A stretch of DNA of 64,000 nucleotides from Desulfonatronovibrio magnus (GCF_000934755.1 NZ_KN882179.1:1-64000), one strand, 5' to 3'. Positions 1 through 8,831 are shown, counted from the first letter of the stretch. Notes: a model not told the origin generated them from the letters alone. A program made the numbers and translations.

Positions 1-1193
1 TACTCCGTAATTTCAGACACAACGCCTGCGCCCACTGTTCTGCCGCCTTCACGAATTGCAAAGCGCAGTCCTGGTTCCATGGCTATTGGCGCTATCATCT
101 CAACATCAAATGTTGTATTGTCTCCGGGCATTATCATTTCCACACCTTCAGGCAGTGTCACTACACCGGTTACGTCGGTGGTACGGAAATAAAACTGGGG
201 ACGGTAACCACCGAAAAACGGCGTATGACGTCCACCTTCTTCCTTGCTCAGTACATATACTTCGGCCTTGAAACGACGATGAGGGGTTATGGACTTGGGC
301 GCTGCAAGAACCTGCCCGCGTTCTACATCATCTCGCTTGATGCCCCGAAGAAGTACTCCCACATTATCACCAGCCTGACCCTGATCAAGAATCTTGCGGA
401 ACATTTCAACACCTGTGCAAACTGTCTTGGTGGTGTCTTTCATGCCCACAATCTCAACCTCTTCGCCTACCTTGATGATGCCACGCTCCACTCGGCCGGT
501 CACTACCGTACCGCGACCGGATATGGAAAAGACATCTTCAATGGGCATCAAAAATGGCCTGTCAATGTCGCGCTCAGGCTCAGGTATAAATGTGTCGCAG
601 GCTTCTACAAGCTCATGAATGCACTTGGCTTCTTCTGAACCGGAATCTTCTGTCTCAAGAGCCTTCAGGGCGCTGCCGTGTATTACAGGTGTATCGTCTC
701 CGGGAAATCCATACTTTGTCAAAAGTTCGCGCACTTCAAGTTCTACCAGTTCAAGAAGTTCTGGATCATCAACAAGGTCTACCTTGTTCAGAAAAACTAC
801 AAGACTGGGAACACCTACCTGACGGGCAAGAAGGATGTGCTCTCTTGTCTGGGGCATAGGACCATCTGTGGCTGCTACCACCAGAATGGCACCGTCCATC
901 TGTGCTGCACCTGTAATCATGTTTTTGATGTAGTCGGCGTGACCCGGGCAGTCCACATGAGCGTAGTGACGATTGTCGGACTCGTACTCTACGTGAGCAG
1001 TTGCTATGGTGATGCCTCGTTCCTTTTCTTCAGGGGCCTTGTCAATCTGATCAAAAGCTACAAAACTGCCTCCGCCCTTCATGCTCAAAACCTTAGTTAT
1101 GGCTGCTGTCAGGGTGGTTTTACCATGATCGATGTGGCCTACAGTGCCGATATTAACATGCGGTTTTTTCCGCTCAAATTTTGCCTTTCCCAT
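1..1193 (-). CDS. tuf: Elongation factor Tu (stop codon cut by window edge)
   Basis: GTP-dependent carrier of aminoacyl-tRNA to the ribosomal A site. The ATG at 1193 follows a GGGGGAAG ribosome binding site. 397 residues can be read to position 3, the usual EF-Tu length, and the last two bases of the window (TA on this strand) begin the stop codon, so the protein itself is complete. G-domain motifs are all present: GHIDHGKTT near residue 19, DCPGH near 81 and NKVD near 136, followed by the beta-barrel domains with the RGxVL-type segments. It lies behind four tRNA genes on the same strand, an arrangement matching the tufB-type locus of enterobacteria. The 320-bp leader between tRNA-Thr and tuf has no obvious terminator, so co-transcription is likely. 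Confidence 0.97.
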   Translation of the reverse strand, partial: MGKAKFERKKPHVNIGTVGHIDHGKTTLTAAITKVLSMKGGGSFVAFDQIDKAPEEKERGITIATAHVEYESDNRHYAHVDCPGHADYIKNMITGAAQMDGAILVVAATDGPMPQTREHILLARQVGVPSLVVFLNKVDLVDDPELLELVELEVRELLTKYGFPGDDTPVIHGSALKALETEDSGSEEAKCIHELVEACDTFIPEPERDIDRPFLMPIEDVFSISGRGTVVTGRVERGIIKVGEEVEIVGMKDTTKTVCTGVEMFRKILDQGQAGDNVGVLLRGIKRDDVERGQVLAAPKSITPHRRFKAEVYVLSKEEGGRHTPFFGGYRPQFYFRTTDVTGVVTLPEGVEMIMPGDNTTFDVEMIAPIAMEPGLRFAIREGGRTVGAGVVSEITE

Positions 1194-1518
1194 CTCTTCC
1201 CCCTGTTAACTTTTTTTGGGATTGTTGCCCAAAGGTTACTGTTCAGGCCCGGCTGCTTCAGAATTACATTGCCAGCAGCCTGTCGACAAAAAAACTATAA
1301 AGATTTATTTCCTGAAAAAAGTCTTTCATGCGTTTTCAACCTGAATATTGCGCATGAAAATATGTTTATACATCAAATATATTATGGCTTGCCTGAAGGA
1401 CAAGCATTAAAAGCAAATTACCGGAAATCTTATGCATCAACACCCAGGCTGCATGATTTGCCGCGCATCACTTGATTTGACTGTATCAGGAATATATGAG
1501 GCTGGCCTTATGCCTGAC

Positions 1519-1594
1519 TGGAGCCCACGACCGGACTTGAACCGGTGACCTCTTCCTTACCAAGGAAGTGCTCCACCGACTGAGCTACGTGGGC
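1519..1594 (-). tRNA. tRNA-Thr (GGT anticodon)
   Basis: Cloverleaf read on the minus strand: acceptor GCCCACG pairs with CGTGGGC, discriminator T, CCA encoded at 1519-1521. Anticodon stem CTTCC/GGAAG with loop TTGGTAA gives GGT, which reads ACC/ACT threonine codons. It is the last tRNA before tuf. Confidence 0.95.
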
Positions 1595-1616
1595 TTGCCT
1601 TAGACTGGAAATATAA

Positions 1617-1693
1617 TGGAGCGGGAAACGGGACTCGAACCCGCAACCCTCAGCTTGGAAGGCTGATGCTCTAGCCAATTGAGCTATTCCCGC
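1617..1693 (-). tRNA. tRNA-Gly (TCC anticodon)
   Basis: Acceptor GCGGGAA pairs with TTCCCGC, CCA encoded. Anticodon stem TCAGC/GCTGA with loop CTTCCAA gives TCC, reading GGA/GGG glycine codons. T-arm GCGGG/CCCGT is intact apart from the G-T end pair. Confidence 0.95.
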
Positions 1694-1800
1694 TAATTAT
1701 ACTGTAGTCAAGCAACAGGTTTAACCTGCCTCCTACAAATTGCAAGCCTTGAGCACAAAGAAGGTCCGGACTTTCCCGGACCTTTCGCGCTAATATTTTA

Positions 1801-1886
1801 TGGTGGAGGGGGGAGGATTTGAACCTCCGAAGGCATACGCCGACAGATTTACAGTCTGTTCCCTTTGGCCACTCGGGTACCCCTCC
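1801..1886 (-). tRNA. tRNA-Tyr (GTA anticodon)
   Basis: An 86-nt class II tRNA with a long variable arm. Acceptor GGAGGGG pairs with CCCCTCC, discriminator A, CCA encoded at 1801-1803. Anticodon loop CTGTAAA gives GTA. It is separated from the upstream tRNA-Thr by one base. Confidence 0.96.
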
Positions 1887-1887
1887 A

Positions 1888-1963
1888 TGGAGCTGGCGAT
1901 GGGACTTGAACCCGCAACCTGCTGATTACAAGTCAGCTGCTCTACCAATTGAGCTACGCCAGC
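1888..1963 (-). tRNA. tRNA-Thr (TGT anticodon)
   Basis: First tRNA of the tRNA-tuf transcription unit. Acceptor GCTGGCG pairs with CGCCAGC, discriminator T, CCA encoded. Anticodon stem GCTGA/TCAGC with loop CTTGTAA gives TGT, reading ACA/ACG. The T stem (GCGGG against CCCAT) holds a C-A mismatch at the 50:64 position and a G-T pair at 49:65, whereas the neighbouring tRNA-Gly has a normal C-G at 50:64. Confidence 0.93.
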
Positions 1964-1977
1964 CAAAGGAATTGGGA

Positions 1978-2006
1978 GATATATATGTTCGAATTTTAAA
2001 ATGCAA
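1978..2006 (-). promoter_or_regulatory. Sigma-70 type promoter of the tRNA-tuf unit
   Basis: Minus strand -35 TTGCAT (2001-2006), 17-bp spacer, -10 TATATC (1978-1983); predicted start about 7-8 bases before the first tRNA. The CTCCC stretch after the -10 is GC-richer than its surroundings, as expected of stringently controlled stable-RNA promoters. Confidence 0.6.
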
Positions 2007-2168
2007 GCTTTTTTTTGACTTTTTTTATTTTTTTTGATCTTTCCAGCTAACTATTGATTTAATTAAATCAGCCAGACTGAATTTTCAGGGATGCTTACGA
2101 TCAATCCGCCCTGTTAACCTGGGTAAAAAACTTCTTTATTCAGCCCTCAGCCTTGAACTTAAGCCTTC

Positions 2169-2318
2169 TTCTTTCTTCTTTCTTCTTTCTTCTCCCTTCA
2201 ACCTTCAGCCTTCTTCCTTCTCCCCTCTTCCCTCTTCCTTCTTCCTTCAGCCTTCTTCCCTCTTCCTTCCTCCTTCAGCCTTCAGCCTTCAGCCTTCTTC
2301 CCTCTCCATTCAGCCTGA
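2169..2318. repeat. Heptanucleotide tandem array, about 21 units (TTCTTCC/TTCAGCC class)
   Basis: Unbroken 7-bp register of degenerate units: TTCTTTC, TTCTCCC, TTCAACC, TTCAGCC, CTCTTCC and similar. One strand is almost pure pyrimidine. It starts about 85 bp behind the mrp stop codon. Related arrays are at 28557, 29847 and 58995. Confidence 0.85.
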
Positions 2319-2402
2319 AAACTATAACTCTCCAGGATTACGATCCTTGTTTCAGCTGGGTTGTGGACAAAGCCTGGTTTAAGAGTAAACAATCTATGCA
2401 AT

Positions 2403-3293
2403 CTATTTATGCACAGTAGAGACAGCTTCAAGGCTGTCCTTTGCTGCCTGCTCAACTGTCTCGGCAAGCTTTTTAAGTGAGTCTTTGGCTGGGGACGGCT
2501 CATCAATGAGCACTACAGGCTTTCCGAGGTCTCCAGCCACCACGCTGACCGGGTCAAGAGGTATAGCTCCAAGAAAAGTCAGGCCATACTTCTCAGCCAG
2601 TTCTTTGCCGCCGCCTTTTTTAAACAGACTTACTTCTCCCTGACAATGAGGACAAATCAGACCGCTCATGTTTTCAACAATGCCTAAAATATTTGCTTTG
2701 GCATACTGTAAAAAGTTAATTGACTTGCGCACATCAGCCAGAGAAATCTCCTGTGGAGTTGTAACAACCATACACAAAGCATCTGGAATGGTTTTAAGTA
2801 CCGTCATGGGCTCATCACCAGTTCCGGGAGGGGAGTCAATGATCAGAAAGTCAAGTTCCCCCCAACCTACATCTGAAACAAATTGTCGAATGGCAGATGT
2901 CTTCATGGGGCCTCTCCACAAGATGGCCTGATCCGGATCTTTAAGAAGTGACTCCATGGACACAACAGACAAATTTTCGTTGTATTTTTTTGGTTTTACG
3001 ATACTCCCTTTTTCCACATCAAGCTGTCCTTTGATACCTAACAGATGAGGCACAGATGGACCATGAATATCAACATCTAAAAGCCCTACTTTTTTTCCCA
3101 TGTCAGCAAGTGCAGCAGCAAGGTTAACGGCAACCGAGCTCTTACCCACCCCTCCTTTGCCGCTCATTACAAAAATCTTGTAATGAATTTTGGATAATGT
3201 AGAGCTGATGAGCTCATCCTGAATAGTCTTAGCGGGGCTTTTGGCGCTTTTTCCCTGAGAAGGACAAGTTTTACATTCCTGTTTATCTGTCAT
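2403..3293 (-). CDS. mrp: Mrp/ApbC/NBP35-family iron-sulfur carrier ATPase
   Basis: 296-residue P-loop ATPase that binds and hands on Fe-S clusters in the cytoplasm. The deviant Walker A GKGGVGKS sits at residues 45-52. A CPHC pair near residue 213 is the conserved cluster-binding CxxC. A second CxxC (Cys7, Cys10) in the short N-terminal tail is typical of deltaproteobacterial and archaeal members rather than the E. coli form. The ATG at 3293 follows AGAGG. Pcm lies upstream on the same strand, 130 bp away. MinD-like proteins share the fold, but the CxxC pair and length favour Mrp. Confidence 0.92.
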   Translation of the reverse strand: MTDKQECKTCPSQGKSAKSPAKTIQDELISSTLSKIHYKIFVMSGKGGVGKSSVAVNLAAALADMGKKVGLLDVDIHGPSVPHLLGIKGQLDVEKGSIVKPKKYNENLSVVSMESLLKDPDQAILWRGPMKTSAIRQFVSDVGWGELDFLIIDSPPGTGDEPMTVLKTIPDALCMVVTTPQEISLADVRKSINFLQYAKANILGIVENMSGLICPHCQGEVSLFKKGGGKELAEKYGLTFLGAIPLDPVSVVAGDLGKPVVLIDEPSPAKDSLKKLAETVEQAAKDSLEAVSTVHK

Positions 3294-3424
3294 TTTATAC
3301 CTCTAATATATATTTGTCTGCAAAGTCATTATTGGCTCTGTTTTGATGATTTAGGTGGAAGTTTAACCATTTTTCACGCAAGCAGGGGACAATTATCAGG
3401 CCCCAGGAATCATAAGTGGTGGTA

Positions 3425-4066
3425 CTACCAGCCAAACTTTCCCACCAGGTCAACAAATGCCACACTGCCCATATCATCCTGTTTTGTGTCACGGCCATCC
3501 TTGATCACTCTGATAAGCTTCTGACTTCTTTTAGACGCGCCCACCGGTATGATCAAAATCCCATGGTCCTCAAGCTGATCAACAAGGGGGGGTGGAACGT
3601 CAGGTCCTCCTGCAGTTACAAGTATCCGGTCATAAGGTCCTTTTTCATGCCAGCCCATGGTGCCGTCATCCAGCTTGGTCTTAATATAGTGATATTTTAA
3701 ATTGGAAAACAATTGTCTCGCCTTTTGATAAAGGGCTTTTATCCTTTCCACTGTGAATACGTCAGCGCCCATTTCGGCAAGCACAGCAGCCTGATATCCC
3801 GAGCCTGTACCAATTTCGAGAACTTTTACTCCCGGCTTGATCTGCAGCAGACTGGACATCAGGGCTACAATGTAAGGCTGAGAAATTGTCTGGCCATGCC
3901 CGATAGGCAGAGGATGATCTTCATATGCCTGAGCCTGCAGGGCCTCATCCACAAACAAATGCCTCGGTACGCTTCTCATGGCTCTCAAAACCTCAGGATC
4001 AGTTACACCTCTGGCCTCAATCTGTTCGCGCACCATCTTTTCTCTTTTTCTTCTGGGATCAATCAC
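3425..4066 (-). CDS. pcm: Protein-L-isoaspartate O-methyltransferase
   Basis: 213-residue SAM-dependent enzyme that methylates isoaspartyl residues in damaged proteins and so starts their repair. Family features in order: an N-terminal region with RHLFVD near residue 35, the [15 protein letters not shown] block (57-71) specific to Pcm, and SAM motif I around [11 protein letters not shown] (84-94). Length matches the family (about 205-215). The end (VDLVGKFGW) looks complete. It is transcribed towards mrp and divergently from the CBS gene. Confidence 0.95.
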   Translation of the reverse strand: MIDPRRKREKMVREQIEARGVTDPEVLRAMRSVPRHLFVDEALQAQAYEDHPLPIGHGQTISQPYIVALMSSLLQIKPGVKVLEIGTGSGYQAAVLAEMGADVFTVERIKALYQKARQLFSNLKYHYIKTKLDDGTMGWHEKGPYDRILVTAGGPDVPPPLVDQLEDHGILIIPVGASKRSQKLIRVIKDGRDTKQDDMGSVAFVDLVGKFGW

Positions 4067-4217
4067 AAACTCTCACACTCCATTCTGGATTTGCAATCAT
4101 TTAACATTTCTGTGCCTGCTTTGTCGATACGCTCACATAAATATTTTTCATCAGGCTGTCCACGTAATTTTCAAAGCCTGAAAAATCGCTTCTGAGCATC
4201 GTCATTTAAAGCTCCTT

Positions 4218-4345
4218 TCCAGGGCGGCCCGGGACCGAACGTGTGAGTAACTTTAAGAATCTGTCACTTTTCTGGAAATTGGGTCTCGGAGTAACCAGTC
4301 CCCGTGCCGCTTCCAATGGTCTAATCTGTCCATTGACGGAAATGC
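4218..4345. repeat. Interspersed palindromic words in the pcm/CBS intergenic region
   Basis: This 400-bp divergent gap carries the word GGGCGGCCCGGGACCGAAC followed by GTGTGAGTAAC (4222-4252). The word recurs near 23.48, 23.84, 29.97, 30.12, 30.25, 30.61, 41.75 and 41.9 kb. A GTCCCCGTGCC fragment lies at about 4300, and a TATAAT at 4418-4423 could be the -10 of the CBS gene, although no good -35 was found. No gene is seen. Confidence 0.6.
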
Positions 4346-4467
4346 AGCAAAAGTATATTAATCAATGACAAAACAATAATTATCAAGTCAAACACTATAA
4401 AATCTTCTGACTTGGCCTATAATGACAGATGCTAAAGCCCTCTTAAACAAACTTTAAAGGAAATCTC

Positions 4468-4905
4468 ATGTTAAAAGTCAGTGATATTATGACCAGAGAT
4501 GTTTTCACATTGAAAGAGACCGACAACCTGGCCCTGGCCAGATCAGTCATGCACCTTGCCAGAATAAGGCACATACCTATTGTCTCAGATTCCAACGTTT
4601 TCATTGGCCTGCTCACACATAGAGACATTCTGGATGCCACAGTGTCCAAACTTGCCGATGTTGACAGCCAGACTCAGGAAGAAATTGATCGGGGCATTCC
4701 TGTAATGGAAATTATGAACATCAAGGTAAAGACTATCTCTTCCGGCGAAACTCTGAAAAACGCTGCCACAGTGCTGCTGGAGCACAAATTTGGCTGTCTG
4801 CCTGTAGTTGATGACAATCAACTTGTTGGCATTATTACAGAAGCTGACTTTCTCAGCCTGACCATCAATCTTTTGGATGCTCTGGATGATGACCCTCAGG
4901 CTTAG
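4468..4905 (+). CDS. Tandem CBS-domain protein
   Basis: 145 residues consisting almost entirely of two CBS domains (about 1-60 and 75-140), including the opening VSDIMTRDVFTL and the closing LVGIITEADFL signatures. CBS pairs (Bateman modules) bind adenosine nucleotides and usually regulate a partner enzyme or channel, but no partner domain is fused here. Ligand and target are unknown. AAAGGAAA precedes the ATG. It stands alone between pcm (divergent) and wrbA (convergent). Confidence 0.9.
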   Translation: MLKVSDIMTRDVFTLKETDNLALARSVMHLARIRHIPIVSDSNVFIGLLTHRDILDATVSKLADVDSQTQEEIDRGIPVMEIMNIKVKTISSGETLKNAATVLLEHKFGCLPVVDDNQLVGIITEADFLSLTINLLDALDDDPQA

Positions 4906-4979
4906 CAAGATACTGCTTAAGACCTGCCCCAAGAGACAAAAAGGAAGTTACGGGCGATGGCACGTAAGGAAAAAAATAT

Positions 4980-5381
4980 GTAACTGTTCACCACATTATG
5001 TATCTGTTTAGCGCTTTTAAGGAAAGCAGGGGACAGGCACTCCGGGACCCACTTGAGCATCAATTTGTGCTAAAAAATGACTCATTTTTGGGACAAGTGG
5101 GATCCGGAAGAGCCAGTCCCCCTCCGGGCTGTATGCCTCCGGGCAGGAAACCGTGCCACATCAAAAGCGGTAAACAGATACCACATTATTCTACTTTCAG
5201 ATAAAGCCAGCATCCTGGCTTGTTTGACCAGCCCGGAACGCGTTAGTCAAAATCAAGGATATGAAGACGGAATCTCCGCTGCTTGAACAAATTACTGGTT
5301 TTGACTCAGGCGGTCATGCTGGGAGTTTGCAGCAACACAAAACTAATCAGGATGCTGGCTGACTTAGAAACATGGTAAATA
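4980..5381. mobile_element. Large palindromic element, copy B1, interrupted by element A1
   Basis: Element with imperfect inverted arms: left end GTAACTGTTCACCACATT, right end (reverse complement) TATTTACCATG..., each continuing into a GCATCCTG segment. The centre reads TTAGTCAAAATCAAGGATAT and then runs back as its complement (GGTTTTGACT). Sister copies are B2 (8421-8810) and B3 (21298-21460). The left arm is split by element A1 (5000-5181). No reading frame is present. Confidence 0.7.
5000..5181. mobile_element. MITE-like element A1 with 8-bp target duplication
   Basis: 182-bp element. Left terminus is GTATCTGTTTAGCGCTTTTA; the right terminus read on the other strand is GTATCTGTTTACCGCTTTTG, so 18 of the first 20 bases match as inverted repeats. 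The 8-bp sequence CACATTAT flanks both sides (4992-4999 and 5182-5189). The interior has palindromic arms around CCGGGACCCACTTG and GGGACAAGTGGGATCCGG. It has no coding capacity and would need a transposase supplied in trans. Confidence 0.82.
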
Positions 5382-5394
5382 GCTACGAAAATAT

Positions 5395-5426
5395 CAAAAA
5401 AAAAGGTCGCAGCAACTGCAGCGACC
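5395..5426 (-). terminator. Rho-independent terminator of wrbA
   Basis: On the minus strand GGTCGC and GCGACC flank a 10-base loop (5405-5426) and are followed by a run of nine T. It lies about 60 bp past the wrbA stop codon. Confidence 0.8.
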
Positions 5427-5484
5427 CTTAATCCAAAATGTGGCAGCATAAAACTATAATTCATACATCAGGCTGCCCTTTTCG

Positions 5485-6093
5485 TCACCCAAGCCGAGCA
5501 GCCAGCTCAGCTACATGACGCCCCTGGAAACGGGCTGCGTCAAGCTCATTGCGGCTGGGCATCCTCTGACCTTCACCTCCGGCTATGGTGGTAGCACCAT
5601 AGGGAGACCCGCCTGTTACCTCATCAATGCGCGTCTGCCCCTGAAAGGAATACGGAAGCCCGACTATAACCATTCCATGGTGCAGCAATGTTGTGTGAAA
5701 GCTTAGAATCGTTGACTCCTGACCTCCATGCTGTGTAGCTGTACTGGCAAACACACTGCCCACTTTGCCGATAAGTGCTCCTGCAGCCCATAACTTGCCT
5801 GTTGCATCAAGAAACTGACGCATTTGACCACACATATTGCCAAAACGTGTCGGTGTGCCAAATATAATGGCTGAGGCTTCATCAAGTTCATCAACTGTAC
5901 AGACTGGAACTTCATTCATTTTATCCTGGGCCTGGACAGCTCCCATTTTTTCAAGGATATCCTTAGATAATGTTTCCGGTACCCTTCTGAGGTCCACTTT
6001 AGCACCTTCAACCTCTGCAGCTCCCTGAGCAATGGCCTCGGCCATAGTGTGCACATGTCCATACATTGAATAGTAGATCACCTTAATAATCAT
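5485..6093 (-). CDS. wrbA: WrbA-type NAD(P)H:quinone oxidoreductase
   Basis: 202-residue flavodoxin-fold FMN protein that reduces quinones by two electrons, thought to guard against semiquinone and oxygen stress. The FMN phosphate loop is [15 protein letters not shown] near residues 7-21. [18 protein letters not shown] near 79 and the [20 protein letters not shown] block near 160 are WrbA hallmarks. The length equals the family norm. Its ATG overlaps the stop codon of the upstream TPR gene by one base (TAATG), which suggests translational coupling. Confidence 0.95.
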   Translation of the reverse strand: MIIKVIYYSMYGHVHTMAEAIAQGAAEVEGAKVDLRRVPETLSKDILEKMGAVQAQDKMNEVPVCTVDELDEASAIIFGTPTRFGNMCGQMRQFLDATGKLWAAGALIGKVGSVFASTATQHGGQESTILSFHTTLLHHGMVIVGLPYSFQGQTRIDEVTGGSPYGATTIAGGEGQRMPSRNELDAARFQGRHVAELAARLG

Positions 6094-7259
6094 TATTTTT
6101 TCCTGCCCATTCCCAGTAATTTTTTAAGCTTTTCAATCATATCCTTAAGAGCACTTTTTTTGACAGGCGTAGAAACAGAGTTTAAACCCATCCATAGACC
6201 GTATTTTGCAGCTATCTGAAAATCCTTGTTTGCAGCGTAGCTCTTGCCAGCTTTGAGCAAGGCTACTGCACGATTGTGGTAGGCTTCAGCAAAATCACTT
6301 TTAATGGCTATAGCTGCAGTGAAATCATCAAGAGACTTGTCAAGCTGGTACTCATCAAGATAAGCTAACCCTCTGTCATTGAGCACTTGTGGCCAATTGG
6401 GCTTTAATTCCAAAGCTGCGTTAAGATAGTATATAGCCTTTTGTGGTGCGCTGTAAGCTGTTCCATCCCACAAGGCTCCGGCCTTTTCCCTCCACTGTTC
6501 AGCATCTGTTTGTTTGGACTCCCCTGCTGATACATTTTCCTGTGCAGAAATTTCTTTTTTCATATTACCCATTTCTTCCATAAGTTTGATTTTTTCCTGA
6601 TTTAATACGTATAATTCACTGTCCTTATCGTTCAGTTTCGCCTTGTAGGCAGATTCCAGCTCAGCTACATCGCGAACTCTGGATTCCAGATCAGAAAACC
6701 TGCCTAACAGATCCTGTTTTTCCCTTTCCAGCGTCTGGTTTGCCAGCTCTTTCTCTTGCATCTGTGCAGAAATTGCCTCATTTTCCTTCTGTAGCTCCTG
6801 TATTTTAGCAGCTAACTCCTTCTCTTTTTCATTGACAGCAGCAGAGGCCTCTTCTTTATTCTTGAGTTCTATCTCAATAGCAGCCTTCTCCTGCTTGACT
6901 TTCTCCATGTCCGTGAGAAGATCCTGTCGCGATTTTTCATACTTTTCAGCTTCCAGATCTTTCTGCTCAAGCTTTGCTTCAATCTTATCCAGCTCTGCTA
7001 TGAGCTTTTCCACCTTCTTAATCAATTGGGCCTTGGTCTCTTTCATGGTCGGAGGCTTGCGGATTCCAGCAGGTTGAGCCCTGGTCTGAGCCCCTGAACT
7101 ACTGGTGTCTGGCTTGCTCTGTGTTTTATTCTCGGCTTCGCTTCTGGAAATGTTGATTTCCTTTTTCAGCCGAGCTTCTGCCTGGTCATTGATTAGGCTC
7201 TGCAACGCTTCGCTGTCCTTGCCGGGTGCATTCTGTCTGGTGGTTTGATTTGTAGGCAT
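6093..7259 (-). CDS. Coiled-coil and TPR-repeat protein, function unknown
   Basis: About 388 residues. A charged N-terminal linker is followed by a long Glu/Lys/Gln-rich coiled coil (roughly residues 70-250), then TPR-like helices ([48 protein letters not shown]) and a basic tail. The ATG at 7259 is chosen because AAAGGA lies seven bases before it; a GTG at 7379 would add 40 residues but has a poorer site. No signal peptide, so cytoplasmic. The genes before and after are a ParA ATPase and wrbA on the same strand. Coiled coil plus TPR suggests a scaffold, and with ParA possibly a positioned complex, but that is inference. Confidence 0.75.
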   Translation of the reverse strand: MPTNQTTRQNAPGKDSEALQSLINDQAEARLKKEINISRSEAENKTQSKPDTSSSGAQTRAQPAGIRKPPTMKETKAQLIKKVEKLIAELDKIEAKLEQKDLEAEKYEKSRQDLLTDMEKVKQEKAAIEIELKNKEEASAAVNEKEKELAAKIQELQKENEAISAQMQEKELANQTLEREKQDLLGRFSDLESRVRDVAELESAYKAKLNDKDSELYVLNQEKIKLMEEMGNMKKEISAQENVSAGESKQTDAEQWREKAGALWDGTAYSAPQKAIYYLNAALELKPNWPQVLNDRGLAYLDEYQLDKSLDDFTAAIAIKSDFAEAYHNRAVALLKAGKSYAANKDFQIAAKYGLWMGLNSVSTPVKKSALKDMIEKLKKLLGMGRKK

Positions 7260-7489
7260 GTCAAGTCCTTTTGATTTTTTGTATTGGTTCAACCTTTCAA
7301 TTAAGTTCAAGCCATCTGCAAGTTTAAAAATGTCTGACAACGTAGCCCCTGAGTTACTATAAAACAGCAGGTCAGGCACGACTGCCCACCTGCAGCATGC
7401 AATGGGCTGATTGTTACAAGCCAGTAAACTCTAAGCATAGCTGAAAAAGACTTGATCTTCCTTGAACAGGGCTCAACCAACACTATTTT

Positions 7490-8272
7490 TTACTTCCCTG
7501 AACCGATTCTAGCGACCAATTCCTTGGAAAAAGCCTGGTAGTCTAAGCAGCCTGATGATTTAGGGTCAAGGTCGCACACACATCTATTATTTAAGTTTGC
7601 CTTATTAATTGTAGTATTTCTGCGAATAACTGTATCGAAAACCATGTCGCCAAAATATTTGTTAATGGCCTCCATCACGAGCCTGCCCGCATTGGTTCTG
7701 GTATCCACCATAGTCACCAGGGCACCCAGCAGCCTGATGGATGATCCGGTATCCTCCCTGATGAGATCAACAGCCTGGACAAGGTGATCCACTCCCTGCA
7801 GAGCATAAACTGATTCTCCTTCTATGGGCAGAATATAATAGTCTGAAGCTGCAATTGCATTGGTTATCAGCGCTCCCTCTATCTGGGGAGGACAATCTAT
7901 AAGAATGAAGTCATAGCTTGCATCAGCTTCACTTAGTTTATTCTTAAGCCCGTAAATCCTCTTGGCGGAATTGGGAGGCAATAAAGAAACCAGTGGGTAA
8001 GAATTCAGGTTTGTTGGCACCAGATCAACCCCAACAGGTGTATTTACAACACAACTCTCGAGGTTAACATCCTTGTCTGACAACAGGTTGCCAACAGTCA
8101 TCTCGTGCTCAAAAGGATTTCTGCGACTGAGTGTCAGAGTCGAGTTACCCTGCGGATCAAGGTCAACCACCATAACTTTATGGCCGTTTTGTTGAAGGGC
8201 CCGGGAAGTATTGACCACGCTGGTGGTCTTGCCCACACCACCCTTGTAGTTTGCAAAGGCCACAATTTTCAT
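7490..8272 (-). CDS. ParA/Soj-family ATPase (no ParB partner)
   Basis: 260-residue deviant Walker ATPase: KGGVGKTT at residues 10-17, a Walker A' block VVDLDPQGNST near 35-45 and DCPPQIEGALITNA near 125. Relatives form nucleotide-dependent dimers on DNA and move plasmids, chromosomes, chemoreceptor arrays or other cargo. No parB and no parS-like motif were seen next to it, so chromosome partitioning is not supported here. The next gene on the strand, 230 bp on, encodes a coiled-coil/TPR protein that could be adaptor or cargo. Family assignment is secure; the role is not. Confidence 0.88.
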   Translation of the reverse strand: MKIVAFANYKGGVGKTTSVVNTSRALQQNGHKVMVVDLDPQGNSTLTLSRRNPFEHEMTVGNLLSDKDVNLESCVVNTPVGVDLVPTNLNSYPLVSLLPPNSAKRIYGLKNKLSEADASYDFILIDCPPQIEGALITNAIAASDYYILPIEGESVYALQGVDHLVQAVDLIREDTGSSIRLLGALVTMVDTRTNAGRLVMEAINKYFGDMVFDTVIRRNTTINKANLNNRCVCDLDPKSSGCLDYQAFSKELVARIGSGK

Positions 8273-8420
8273 GTTAGAATCCCTTACACAGCAGAAATGT
8301 TATCATGTCAGAATCAGCCCTTTGCATAGTTATTGGGAATTTTTAATTTGCTCAACTCTTTTTAAAATTCTCACATAAACTCAAACATACTGTCTCGTCA
8401 ATATTTTTAATGAAAAAATC

Positions 8421-8810
8421 GTAACTATTCACCACATTTTTTCACTTTTGCGTACAGCCTGTACCCTGATTGGTTTTTGCCATTGCTGCTTGTTTGACCA
8501 GCCCTGAGCCCGTTAGTAACTTACCGCCTCAACGCCTCAATTCTGCAGAAAAAAAATGTTATCAGTGAATAGTTGATTATTAATTGTTAAAGAATAATAG
8601 CCTGAATTCACTGCCTTACCCTGATTACAGTTAACAAATAACAGATAACTGGGTTGTGGGCACAGTCCGCATTAGTCAAAATCAAGAATATGAGGACGGA
8701 CTCTCGGCTACTTGAATAAATTACTGATTTTGACTTACGGGCTCATGCTGGGTGTTTGCAGCAACAGAAAACCAGTCAGAATACAGACTGTTCTCACAGC
8801 ATGGTGAATA
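8421..8810. mobile_element. Large palindromic element, copy B2, interrupted by element C1
   Basis: Left arm starts GTAACTATTCACCACATT and runs through TGTTTGACCAGCCCTGAGCC; the right arm mirrors it and ends GGTGAATA. The centre is split by C1 at 8518-8676. In copies B1 and B3 the same place reads CGTTAGTCAAAATC without interruption. It fills most of the 650-bp gap between parA and the NlpC gene. Confidence 0.72.
8518..8676. mobile_element. Small inserted element C1
   Basis: Begins AACTTACCGCCTC and ends GGTTGTGGGCACAGTCCGCA. It is flanked by TTAGT on both sides (8513-8517, 8672-8676), and the uninterrupted site is visible in copy B3. The interior carries a short 7-bp period (ACAAATA, ACAGATA). 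A relative lies at 51153-51319; end fragments lie near 28478, 46590 and 59290. Confidence 0.65.
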
Positions 8811-8831
8811 AATCCAAAAAATAAATCATAA

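Noticed and set aside
56-1475. Several long plus-strand reading frames across the tuf gene
   Set aside because: They are antisense to a full-length EF-Tu with all G motifs; high codon bias of tuf creates open shadow frames.
2153-2419. Open frame of 88 residues through the pyrimidine array
   Set aside because: Leu/Pro/Ser monotony comes from the 7-bp repeat (7 and 3 share no factor, so all frames stay open); no ribosome binding site.
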